Source: Thermoplasmata archaeon (GTDB lineage Archaea; Thermoplasmatota; Thermoplasmata; UBA184). From it: a DNA stretch of 5,376 bases. The position numbers and the translations under genes were made by a program. The notes under the pieces were generated by a model. The model worked only from the letters and a program-made list of their open reading frames with translations, was not told the DNA's origin and searched no databases. The stretch is taken from contig JASHUP010000017.1 of NCBI GenBank assembly GCA_030039915.1, positions 1-5,376 of the forward strand, given 5' to 3'. Below, one piece after another: positions 1-5,376 of the stretch; the first letter of the stretch is position 1, and each line of letters begins with the position of its first letter.

Positions 1-1050
1 GGAGAGTCGGGATGCGGGAAGACGACCGTCGGCCGCATGCTCATGCGTCTCATCGAGCCGACCTCCGGCCACACGTTCTACCGCCCGCCGCCCGAGGTGT
101 CGTCGCGGCTCCGGGAGCTCTACCGGGAGCTGGCTCCCTACGCGGGCGCGGGGGACGGGGCGGAGGCCCTGCCCGCGAGCGTGAAATCGGCGGTCGAAGA
201 GATCGACACGCTCGCCGACCGCTACTCGATCTACCGAAAGTCGCCGCGCCAGATGCGCGACGTCCGCGCGAAGTTCCAGATCGTGTTCCAGGACCCGTTC
301 AGCTCCCTGAGCCCACGGCTCCTCGTTCGCGACATCGTAGCCGAGCCGCTCGACGTGCACCACATCGGGACGGAATCGCAGCGCACCGACCGCGTGCGCG
401 AGCTCCTGCGGGACGTGGGCCTCAGCCCCGAGCACCTCTGGAGGTTCCCGCACGAGTTCTCCGGCGGGCAGCGCCAGCGCATCTGCATCGCGCGCGCGCT
501 TGCGCTGCGGCCCGAATTCATCGTCCTCGATGAGCCGACCAGCGCGCTCGATGTCTCGGTGCAGGCCCAGGTCCTGAAGATCCTGACCTCGCTCCAGCAC
601 GACTTCACCCTCTCCTACCTGTTCATCTCGCACCACCTGTCCGTCGTACGCGCCGTGAGCGACCGCGTCGTCGTCATGTACCTCGGCCGCGTCGCCGAGC
701 AGGCGCCGACCGAGGAGCTGTTCGACCGACCCCTCCACCCCTACACGCAGGCCCTCCTCTCGGCCATCCCGATCCCCGACCCGACGATCTCGAGAACCCG
801 CACCGTGCTCGCGGGGGACGTCCCCAGCCCGGCCGCGCCGCCCTCCGGCTGCCGATTCCACACCCGTTGCCCGGCCGTCATGCCGGTCTGCTCGCACGTG
901 GACCCGCCGCTCATCGAGATCCGGCCCGACCACTGGGTGGCATGCCACCTCTACCCGGGGAGTGCCTCGGCCGCCGGGGGGGCCGTTCCTCCCGAAGCTT
1001 CGGCGGCGGAGTCCGCGGCCATGCCAGCCGCTCCCACCGCCGCCCAGTAG
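1..1050 (+). CDS. Opp/Dpp-type ABC transporter ATP-binding protein, 5' end missing
   Basis: ATPase subunit of a peptide-type importer; it hydrolyses ATP on the cytoplasmic face to drive uptake. The frame is open from base 1 and starts inside Walker A (GESGCGKTT, codons 1-9), so the true start is upstream and the ATG at 37 is internal. Visible motifs: Q-loop Gln at codon 97, signature FSGGQ at codons 153-157 followed by RQR, Walker B VLDEPT with catalytic Glu at 532-534, D-loop SALD, and H-loop His at 631-633 (SHHLSVV, where SHDL is more usual). The C-terminal oligopeptide-transporter extension is present: [12 protein letters not shown], then four Cys (850, 868, 889, 943; spacing x5, x6, x17), a pattern that in this family can hold an iron-sulfur cluster. 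Odd points: about 45 extra residues between Walker A and the Q-loop, and an Ala-rich tail. It resembles the DppF/OppF half more than DppD, but the exact subunit is unsure. All catalytic motifs are intact. Confidence 0.95.
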   Translation, partial: GESGCGKTTVGRMLMRLIEPTSGHTFYRPPPEVSSRLRELYRELAPYAGAGDGAEALPASVKSAVEEIDTLADRYSIYRKSPRQMRDVRAKFQIVFQDPFSSLSPRLLVRDIVAEPLDVHHIGTESQRTDRVRELLRDVGLSPEHLWRFPHEFSGGQRQRICIARALALRPEFIVLDEPTSALDVSVQAQVLKILTSLQHDFTLSYLFISHHLSVVRAVSDRVVVMYLGRVAEQAPTEELFDRPLHPYTQALLSAIPIPDPTISRTRTVLAGDVPSPAAPPSGCRFHTRCPAVMPVCSHVDPPLIEIRPDHWVACHLYPGSASAAGGAVPPEASAAESAAMPAAPTAAQ

Positions 1051-1086
1051 GGCCCGAGGACCCGCCGGTCGCGGGGCGAACGAACC
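1051..1086 (+). other. Short intergenic spacer, no promoter seen
   Basis: These 36 GC-rich bases separate the ATPase stop from the small membrane gene. I see no AT-rich TATA-like element, no T-run and no good Shine-Dalgarno. A GAGGA at about 1055-1059 is too far from the ATG to be a normal ribosome binding site. This favours read-through from the ATPase gene. Confidence 0.5.
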
Positions 1087-1521
1087 ATGATGAGCGAACG
1101 GGATGACGCGTCGTTCGACATCCCGGCCGACCCCTCCCGTCCCGAGACCGAGGAGGACGCCCGGAAGCGGGCGCTCGCGGACCCGGGGCCGTCGTGGAGC
1201 GAGTGGCTCTATTCGACCGCATTCAAGTGGTGGCTCGGCATCGCGTTCCTGATCGTCGACTCGTGGATCGTCACCACGTTCCTCGAGGCCGGGGCGTGGG
1301 TGCTCCTCTTCGCCTGCACGATCGGGGCCGTCTACCTCGAGTACCTGCTCTTCCGGTACCTGTGGGCTCGCCCCGAGGAGATCCGGCGCGGGAGCCGCCC
1401 GCGCCGGCGCTGGCCGCCGTTCGAAGTCGGCCGATGGACGCCCGAGGGACGGCGCGCGCGGGAGACGGGGATCGTTCCGACCGCGGAGCCCGCTCCCAGC
1501 GACCCCCGAGAGTTTCTCTAG
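1087..1521 (+). CDS. Small two-helix membrane protein of unknown function
   Basis: I do not recognise the family. The 144-residue product has an acidic, Pro-rich N-terminus (about residues 4-36), then two hydrophobic stretches at about 48-66 and 69-92 separated by a very short turn containing Glu67, then an Arg-rich tail (for example RRGSRPRRR at about 100-108). This predicts a helical hairpin with both ends in the cytoplasm. Trp and Tyr cluster at the helix ends, as expected at a lipid interface. It lies 36 bases after the ATPase stop in the same direction with no TATA-like sequence between, so cotranscription is likely. Two ATGs are adjacent (1087 and 1090) and neither has a clear Shine-Dalgarno. 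It could be an accessory or stability factor of the transporter, but that is inference from position only. The helical hairpin and sensible amino-acid composition support a real gene. Confidence 0.75.
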   Translation: MMSERDDASFDIPADPSRPETEEDARKRALADPGPSWSEWLYSTAFKWWLGIAFLIVDSWIVTTFLEAGAWVLLFACTIGAVYLEYLLFRYLWARPEEIRRGSRPRRRWPPFEVGRWTPEGRRARETGIVPTAEPAPSDPREFL

Positions 1522-1550
1522 CGAACGTCCGAGGAACGGAGTTCGGAACC

Positions 1551-1577
1551 TCCCTCCCGGGAACCTTGCGGGAGGGG
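1551..1577 (+). terminator. Hairpin after the plus-strand operon, possible terminator
   Basis: CCCTCCCG (1552-1559) pairs perfectly with CGGGAGGG (1569-1576), with a T-G pair possible outside it (1551 with 1577) and a 9-base loop. It lies 30 bases after the stop of the small membrane gene. The following sequence is C- and T-rich (CTTCTCCCCT) but has no real T-run, so it may slow polymerase or protect the 3' end rather than terminate by itself. The rest of 1522-1640 shows no gene. Confidence 0.4.
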
Positions 1578-1640
1578 ACTTCTCCCCTCGCGGATTCGAG
1601 ATGCGGCCCGCGTCAGAGAGGTCTACACGTTGAGACTTTG

Positions 1641-1693
1641 AAAGAAAAAGAGAGATGGAAATGGTTACCGGCCCCCGGTCACCCGGAGGCCGG
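1641..1693 (-). terminator. Terminator of the solute-binding protein gene (GNRA hairpin plus U-run)
   Basis: Read on the minus strand, CCGGCCTCCGG pairs with CCGGGGGCCGG through 11 bp including one U-G pair, closed by a GUGA tetraloop of the stable GNRA type (1668-1693). About 18 bases later comes TTTTTCTTT (complement of 1641-1649) in a pyrimidine-rich stretch. The stem begins 27 bases after the binding-protein stop codon. On the plus strand the same inverted repeat has a C-A mismatch and no T-run, so the structure is directional. Archaeal polymerase terminates mainly at T-runs, and the hairpin may add to this or protect the mRNA end. Confidence 0.6.
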
Positions 1694-1720
1694 CCCGTCT
1701 TGGGAGGGTTCGGGTCTACG

Positions 1721-4700
1721 CTAGATTACCCCGTTCCCGTTGATGGTGTACCAGACACCGCATCCACCGGGGAACCCTTCGATGCCGTTCAGGTCCAGCG
1801 AGGCCGGGTTGATCCACGGCGCGATGTACGTCTCCGCGAACGCCTGCTCCGTGTTCACGTAGAGGTTCATCGCCGCGAAGATCGCGTCGACCCGGTTCCA
1901 GATCAACTGTCCCTGCACGACGTTGGTGTCGTGGTTCGCGTACACGGCCCAGTAGAGGGTAACGTTGTACGCGACGCCCTGGCAGTCCTGCGGGATGGCC
2001 GACTGGTCCGCCCAGTAGTACAGGGTCGAGAACGAGCTGATCGCGGTCGCTCCGTCGCACGAGGCGGAGTTGTACTGCGCCGAGCCCGCACCGGTGGAGA
2101 GGACCGCGTAGACGCTGTTGGGCACGGTCCACGTCCCTTCCGCGACTCCGTACGCCGCCCAGTAGTCGTAGGGCTGCGCGTAGTCCGCCGCCCAGCCGAG
2201 GAACCAGAGGGCCCACGGGGAGCCCGGAACCAGGTACTCGTAGACGACGCCCGGCGCGACGTAGAACGTGTCGAACACGACCGCGCCACCCGAGATCTGG
2301 CTCACGTACTTGCCCCAGAGCTGGTAGATCGCGAAGTGCGTGGGGTCGCCCTCGAAGGCGATCGCGGGTACGTGCAGGGGGTTCGACGACGAGTAGCCGC
2401 CCGTGCCGAACTGCGGGTCGTAGAGCGGGTTGCCCGAGGTCGTCAGCTGCTTCCAGTACCACTCAGCCGTGCCCTGGATCGCTGCCGCGCTCGGAGAGAC
2501 CGAGGGGTCGCTCCACGCGGTGGTCGTCGCATTGTAGCCGGGCCAGCTGACGTTCGTCGGGTAGTAGTTGCCGAGGAACTGCGGGATGAATCCGCCGTAG
2601 TTGAACCCGAACTCGATCCCCTGGTACACGTTGTACTCCGCATCGACCGAGGCGTACGGGTACGCCTGGGCGAGGAAGTCTCGCAGGCCCACGTAGTCGA
2701 ACGTGTTCGCCTGGATGTTCACCTTGTACGGGTCGAACTCCGCGAGGGTCGTCAGGCCGATGTCGAGGTTGAACCCGAAGTTGAAGGTGCCGGTGCTCGG
2801 GTTGTTCGAGAGCACGACCTGTCCCTTCGCGGCGAGCGCGAGATACGTTCCCGCGTCTGCCTGCTCGATGGTTGCGGAGTCAGCGTAGCCGGCCGAGAGC
2901 TCCTGGATGCCCAGCGTGTCGTCGTCGTCGTAGTAGACCACCACTTTGGGAGTGAAGTCACCCTTCGCCGGCAGACAGTAGGTCTCCCCGGCGCAGCCCG
3001 CCGGCTGGTTCCAGCCGGGGTTCTCACCGAGCACGTATCCGACGGTCGGGTTCGCGTTGATCAGGCCATACGGGCCGCTGCCGACCTCGTTGAACCCGAC
3101 CGCGCAGAACGGCGTTCCGCAGACCGAGTAGTTCCCCTGTCCATCGAGCTCGAGGCCGTCCCACGATGTATCCGACTGCGCCGCGACGAAGCTCGTGAAC
3201 GACGACTGGCTGGTGCTGGTGGCGCCGCCGGGGAGCAGGCACGGCTCGTCCGCGCCACTCGCCTTGAAGCCCGGAACGCCCGTTCCCTGGGCCGTGTACC
3301 AGCCGCACGACTGGATCGCGCCCGCGGTCCCGTGCGCCAGGTAGTCGAGGATGGCCGGCTGCGCGAAGCCGCTGAGGGCGGTGTCGAAGGTGATGCAGCC
3401 GTGCGCGCTGGACATCGCGGATGCCGGACAGAACGCCGAGTCGTTGATGAGCATCGAGTTCAGCAGGTTGGCCGGAGTGTTGTTGTACGGGTAGTGGACG
3501 GGAGCGCCGCCCGGGCCGGTCAGGTCGAAGTTGGGGTTACCCGCCGGCAGGAGGGCCTGGTCGGCGATCCAGCCGGGGTAGGTCGTGGTGACCGACCCGT
3601 CCGCGTACATCATCTGGCGGAGGAACGAGAACATCACGTCCGATGGGTACATGCCCCAGGTCTTGCCCGTGGCGGGGTCGTAGAAGTTATTGGCCGCGCT
3701 GATCACGAACGTGATGTTGGCTCCCGAGACGAGCGAGCCCGTTCCCGGGTACATCGCGTTGCACTGCCCGCTGCCGGGGACGCAGGTCGCCGCGTCCGGG
3801 ATGAACGAATTCGCGGTCGGTCCCTCATCCGTTCCGTTGTAGGTGATGAGGTACTGGAAGACGTTCTCCGTCACCTCTTCACCAATGGTATAGTAGTCTC
3901 CCGCAGGGTCCAGCGTCACCGCGCCCGAGGGAGCGACCTCGTAGATCACGAGTTCGCCGGGGTGCGGGCTCTTCGCTACGGGGATCTTACAGGACGAGCA
4001 GCCGAGGCCGGCGCCCGTCGCGGCCACGTAGAAGCCCCACGTGTAGGTGAACGGCAGGGTTGCCGTTCCGTTGGTGGTCGTCCCGCTCAGAACGATCGAA
4101 TACGTTCCGGCGGTGCTGAAGGAGTACGTTCCGGTCGCCCAGGTGCTGCCGTGAGTGTAGCTCTTCTGGGTGACGCCGGTTTCCGCCGCCAGTGTCGGGC
4201 CCGCGGCCGACCAGAGCGGGTTCGGCGGCGCGCTCGAATAGCTGCCGTTCACGGTCACGGTGGCGCCCACCCCGATCCAGGGGTAGATGCCGTTCGCGGT
4301 GCCGTTACCGAGCGTGGTGGCGAGGGTCGGGAAGTACCCCGAGGTGGCGTTGCCGAGCGACGGGGTGACGCTCACGGGGATCAACGAGCCCGTGCCGGTG
4401 TGCGTGATCCCCTTCGTGTCGAGGACCGACCCCGAGAGGACATAGGTTCCCGGGGCGAGGTACTTGTGGGTGAAGGTCGCGGTGGGTCCGGAGGTCGTAG
4501 CTCCGTCGCCCCACGCGACTGAGTAAGTCTTGACAGTTTCAGATCCGGTGACGCCCACGGTCGCCGAAAGAGTGGCGCCCGCGGCGATAGAAATCATGGT
4601 CTGGCCATATCCAGGGTTATACGGTGTGAACAACGTCACATCGTTGGTCGTGATCGTGGTCGCACACGCACTCGCGGGAGAACAGGTCTTGACCGTTGAC

Positions 4701-4855
4701 TTGGTCGGCGAGACCGACTGGAGGCCGAGATACCCGACCCCCGCGGTTACGACGATCACGACGATCAAGATGACGAGCGCGAACGGCATCGACATCCCAC
4801 GCCGACCCATTCGGAACCCGGCACCCGCGGGCGTTTGTCCAACGCTATCGCTCAT
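1721..4855 (-). CDS. Surface-anchored family 5 solute-binding protein with N-terminal PKD domain
   Basis: Extracellular receptor of a peptide-type ABC importer; family 5 proteins bind peptides, nickel or oligosaccharides, and the ligand here is unknown. I chose the ATG at 4855 (1044 residues) because GGTGA lies 5 bases upstream; ATG 4867 would add four residues. Order: polar N-terminus; RRG at 18-20; hydrophobic anchor about 24-45; PKD domain about 88-164 with WGDG at 115-118 and PGTYVLSGSVLD at 135-146; a second beta-rich, weakly PKD-like region about 186-279 with AGTYSIVLSG; family 5 binding domain from about 300 to the end. Family hallmarks are TLDPAG with TENVFQYL near its start, GSGPYGL (around 3058-3087) and GWAADYAQPYDYW (2159-2197). 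There is no lipobox. Seventeen Cys, many in close pairs, and about a dozen N-x-S/T sequons fit an exported, glycosylated protein. Family members usually have 500-600 residues, so this one is nearly twice as long. It converges on the ATPase operon and is probably its receptor. Confidence 0.92.
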   Translation of the reverse strand: MSDSVGQTPAGAGFRMGRRGMSMPFALVILIVVIVVTAGVGYLGLQSVSPTKSTVKTCSPASACATTITTNDVTLFTPYNPGYGQTMISIAAGATLSATVGVTGSETVKTYSVAWGDGATTSGPTATFTHKYLAPGTYVLSGSVLDTKGITHTGTGSLIPVSVTPSLGNATSGYFPTLATTLGNGTANGIYPWIGVGATVTVNGSYSSAPPNPLWSAAGPTLAAETGVTQKSYTHGSTWATGTYSFSTAGTYSIVLSGTTTNGTATLPFTYTWGFYVAATGAGLGCSSCKIPVAKSPHPGELVIYEVAPSGAVTLDPAGDYYTIGEEVTENVFQYLITYNGTDEGPTANSFIPDAATCVPGSGQCNAMYPGTGSLVSGANITFVISAANNFYDPATGKTWGMYPSDVMFSFLRQMMYADGSVTTTYPGWIADQALLPAGNPNFDLTGPGGAPVHYPYNNTPANLLNSMLINDSAFCPASAMSSAHGCITFDTALSGFAQPAILDYLAHGTAGAIQSCGWYTAQGTGVPGFKASGADEPCLLPGGATSTSQSSFTSFVAAQSDTSWDGLELDGQGNYSVCGTPFCAVGFNEVGSGPYGLINANPTVGYVLGENPGWNQPAGCAGETYCLPAKGDFTPKVVVYYDDDDTLGIQELSAGYADSATIEQADAGTYLALAAKGQVVLSNNPSTGTFNFGFNLDIGLTTLAEFDPYKVNIQANTFDYVGLRDFLAQAYPYASVDAEYNVYQGIEFGFNYGGFIPQFLGNYYPTNVSWPGYNATTTAWSDPSVSPSAAAIQGTAEWYWKQLTTSGNPLYDPQFGTGGYSSSNPLHVPAIAFEGDPTHFAIYQLWGKYVSQISGGAVVFDTFYVAPGVVYEYLVPGSPWALWFLGWAADYAQPYDYWAAYGVAEGTWTVPNSVYAVLSTGAGSAQYNSASCDGATAISSFSTLYYWADQSAIPQDCQGVAYNVTLYWAVYANHDTNVVQGQLIWNRVDAIFAAMNLYVNTEQAFAETYIAPWINPASLDLNGIEGFPGGCGVWYTINGNGVI
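4364..4594 (-). other. PKD domain in the solute-binding protein
   Basis: This segment encodes a stretch with the main PKD landmarks: TYSVAWGDG, then a Thr/Phe/His strand (TATFTHKY) and APGTYVLSGSVLDTKG. The spacing between WGDG and PGTY is normal for the fold. PKD domains are immunoglobulin-like beta-sandwiches found on archaeal surface proteins, where they act as spacers or in adhesion. Here it sits directly after the membrane anchor, so a stalk role is the simplest inference. Confidence 0.8.
4724..4798 (-). other. Class III (prepilin-like) signal segment or N-terminal anchor
   Basis: The coded residues are RRG followed by MSMPFALVILIVVIVVTAGVG. A basic pair, then Gly, then an uninterrupted hydrophobic helix is the layout of archaeal class III signal peptides processed by prepilin peptidase, with cleavage just after the Gly (between 4796 and 4795). 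There is no lipobox Cys and no clear signal-peptidase I site of the AxA type right after the helix. It could equally be an uncleaved signal anchor. Confidence 0.55.
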
Positions 4856-4860
4856 TGGTT

Positions 4861-4865
4861 TCACC
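4861..4865 (-). promoter_or_regulatory. Shine-Dalgarno that selects ATG 4855
   Basis: GGTGA on the minus strand matches the anti-Shine-Dalgarno of archaeal 16S rRNA (AGGAGGTGATC family) and lies 5 bases before the ATG at 4855-4853. It overlaps the upstream ATG at 4867, which has only a poor GGGA nearby. This favours the start four codons inside the longest reading frame. Confidence 0.6.
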
Positions 4866-4867
4866 AT

Positions 4868-4883
4868 TGTTCCCTGAGGAACA
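4868..4883. repeat. 16-bp inverted repeat TGTTCC-N4-GGAACA, operator-like
   Basis: Two perfect 6-base arms flank a 4-base centre. The element lies immediately before ATG 4867 and overlaps the transcription start expected (about 4882) from the TATA box. Size and position fit a dimeric repressor site; it could also form a small hairpin in the leader of the binding-protein mRNA. No second copy was noticed in the window. Confidence 0.4.
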
Positions 4884-4904
4884 GGTCGCTGATTCCGCAG
4901 GTGG

Positions 4905-4912
4905 TATATATA
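4905..4912 (-). promoter_or_regulatory. TATA box for the solute-binding protein gene, possibly bidirectional
   Basis: TATATATA is a perfect palindrome in an otherwise GC-rich region and the only strong TATA-like element found. On the minus strand, a start about 26 bases away gives a leader of roughly 27 bases before ATG 4855, with a correctly placed Shine-Dalgarno. The flank upstream in that direction (CATATTAG) is AT-rich, as a BRE should be, whereas the plus-strand flank (GGTGG) is not, so the minus direction is favoured. Confidence 0.65.
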
Positions 4913-4917
4913 CTAAT

Positions 4918-5376
4918 ATGACTCCGACAGTCGTGCTCTCTCGAAAGCATCCGGTGTGGCTCGCCCCGTCGCTGTTGAGCGCGGACCCGGGGGCGCTCGG
5001 CGACGCCGTGCGCGCGGCCGAGGAAGCCGGGGCCGATGCGTTCCATGTGGACGTGATGGACGGGCATTTCGTGCCGAACATCTCATTCGGGCCATCGTGG
5101 GTCCAAGCGGTGCGTCGACGGACGCGCCTTCCCCTCGATCTCCATCTGATGATCGAGACTCCATTGCGGTACTTCGAGGCGTTCTCCCGGGCCGGGGGAA
5201 ACACCCTCGTCTTCCACCAGGAGGCCGCCGAGGAACCCGAGGCGCTCATTCGGGCAGCCCGGGATCTCGGGGTCGGCGTCGGCGTGGCGATCCGGCCCGA
5301 GACCTCCGTCGCCACCGTCGAGCCGTTCCTCGGCCGGATCGATGAGCTGACCGTGATGAGCGTGCATCCCGGCTTC
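4918..5376 (+). CDS. rpe: Ribulose-phosphate 3-epimerase, 3' end missing
   Basis: Cytoplasmic TIM-barrel enzyme interconverting D-ribulose 5-phosphate and D-xylulose 5-phosphate in the pentose phosphate pathway. From ATG 4918 the frame stays open for 153 codons to the window end; full enzymes have about 220 residues, so roughly a third is missing. Motifs in order: LAPSLLSAD (15-23) at strand 1; FHVDVMDGHFVPNISFGP (42-59) with metal ligand His43 and catalytic Asp45; LDLHLMIETP (73-82) with metal ligand His76; FHQEA (99-103); AIRPET (124-129); and MSVHPGF (147-153), where Asn is commoner than His at 150. The second catalytic Asp should lie beyond the window. The start is uncertain: ATG 4918 sits only 5 bases after the TATA box and lacks a Shine-Dalgarno, so GTG 4933 (leaderless) or GTG 4954 are alternatives. 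It diverges from the binding-protein gene, with no obvious functional link. Confidence 0.93.
   Translation, partial: MTPTVVLSRKHPVWLAPSLLSADPGALGDAVRAAEEAGADAFHVDVMDGHFVPNISFGPSWVQAVRRRTRLPLDLHLMIETPLRYFEAFSRAGGNTLVFHQEAAEEPEALIRAARDLGVGVGVAIRPETSVATVEPFLGRIDELTVMSVHPGF

Noticed and set aside
12..533. Open frame overlapping the start of the ATPase gene
   Set aside because: It is a frame-shifted shadow: Arg/Pro-rich composition and no motif, while the frame from base 1 carries Walker A, Q-loop, signature and Walker B without a break.
1541..1549. Small interrupted palindrome GTTC-G-GAAC
   Set aside because: Four-base arms are expected by chance, and it has no clear position relative to a promoter.
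1194..1724. Plus-strand open frame running from inside the small membrane gene into the intergenic region
   Set aside because: Arg-rich, motif-free product in another frame of a better supported gene; its downstream part covers both hairpins and the A-rich stretch.
2918..2935. Trinucleotide run of GTC and GTA repeats
   Set aside because: It is only about six units and encodes Tyr-Tyr-Asp-Asp-Asp-Asp in the binding protein. It fits ordinary coding sequence; an acidic metal-binding patch is possible but unsupported.
1655..4522. A 955-codon open frame on the plus strand opposite the binding-protein gene
   Set aside because: Its product is dominated by Arg, Val, Gly and Asp with no recognisable domain. 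It is explained by the strong GC bias of the real gene, which rarely uses codons whose complements are stops. The minus-strand frame carries clear family 5 and PKD motifs.
4724..4855. Lipoprotein signal on the binding protein
   Set aside because: No Cys follows the hydrophobic segment in a lipobox context; the first Cys is about 13 residues after its end, in a Ser/Thr-rich region.
4956..5345. Open frames on either strand within the epimerase gene
   Set aside because: They are out of frame with the conserved epimerase motifs and have low-complexity Arg/Gly-rich products.

Overview
The window looks archaeal, from a GC-rich genome, most likely a Thermoplasmatota-type euryarchaeon. This rests on three things: a TATA box without bacterial -35/-10 elements, a GGTGA Shine-Dalgarno matching the archaeal 16S tail, and a surface protein that starts with a prepilin-like (class III) signal segment followed by PKD-like domains. 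The phylum is an inference; the archaeal assignment is fairly secure but not proven. There are four genes, two cut by the window edges, and no RNA gene, mobile element or CRISPR array was seen.

Left part (1-1521, plus strand): the 3' part of an Opp/Dpp-type ABC transporter ATPase gene, entering exactly at its Walker A motif. After 36 bases comes a small gene for a two-helix membrane protein of unknown function, probably in the same transcript.

Middle (1522-4867): a 199-base convergent intergenic region holds one hairpin per strand. The minus-strand one is an 11-bp stem with a GUGA tetraloop followed by a U-rich run, a good terminator candidate. Then a 1044-residue gene on the minus strand encodes a family 5 (oligopeptide/dipeptide) solute-binding protein. 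Its architecture is unusual: short N-terminus, RRG plus hydrophobic anchor, PKD domain, a second beta-sandwich-like domain, then the binding domain.

Right part (4868-5376): a compact divergent region of about 50 bases with one palindromic TATATATA box and a 16-bp inverted repeat, then the 5' part of a ribulose-phosphate 3-epimerase gene on the plus strand, cut by the window end.

Together, the ATPase and binding protein probably serve the same peptide (or similar oligomer) uptake system, with the permeases upstream of the window. The binding protein would be held on the cell surface by its anchor and capture substrate outside, and the ATPase would drive import from the cytoplasmic face. The epimerase belongs to pentose phosphate metabolism and is probably only a neighbour. 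I found no clearly new system; the most distinctive items are the binding-protein architecture, the insert in the ATPase and the layout of the shared promoter.
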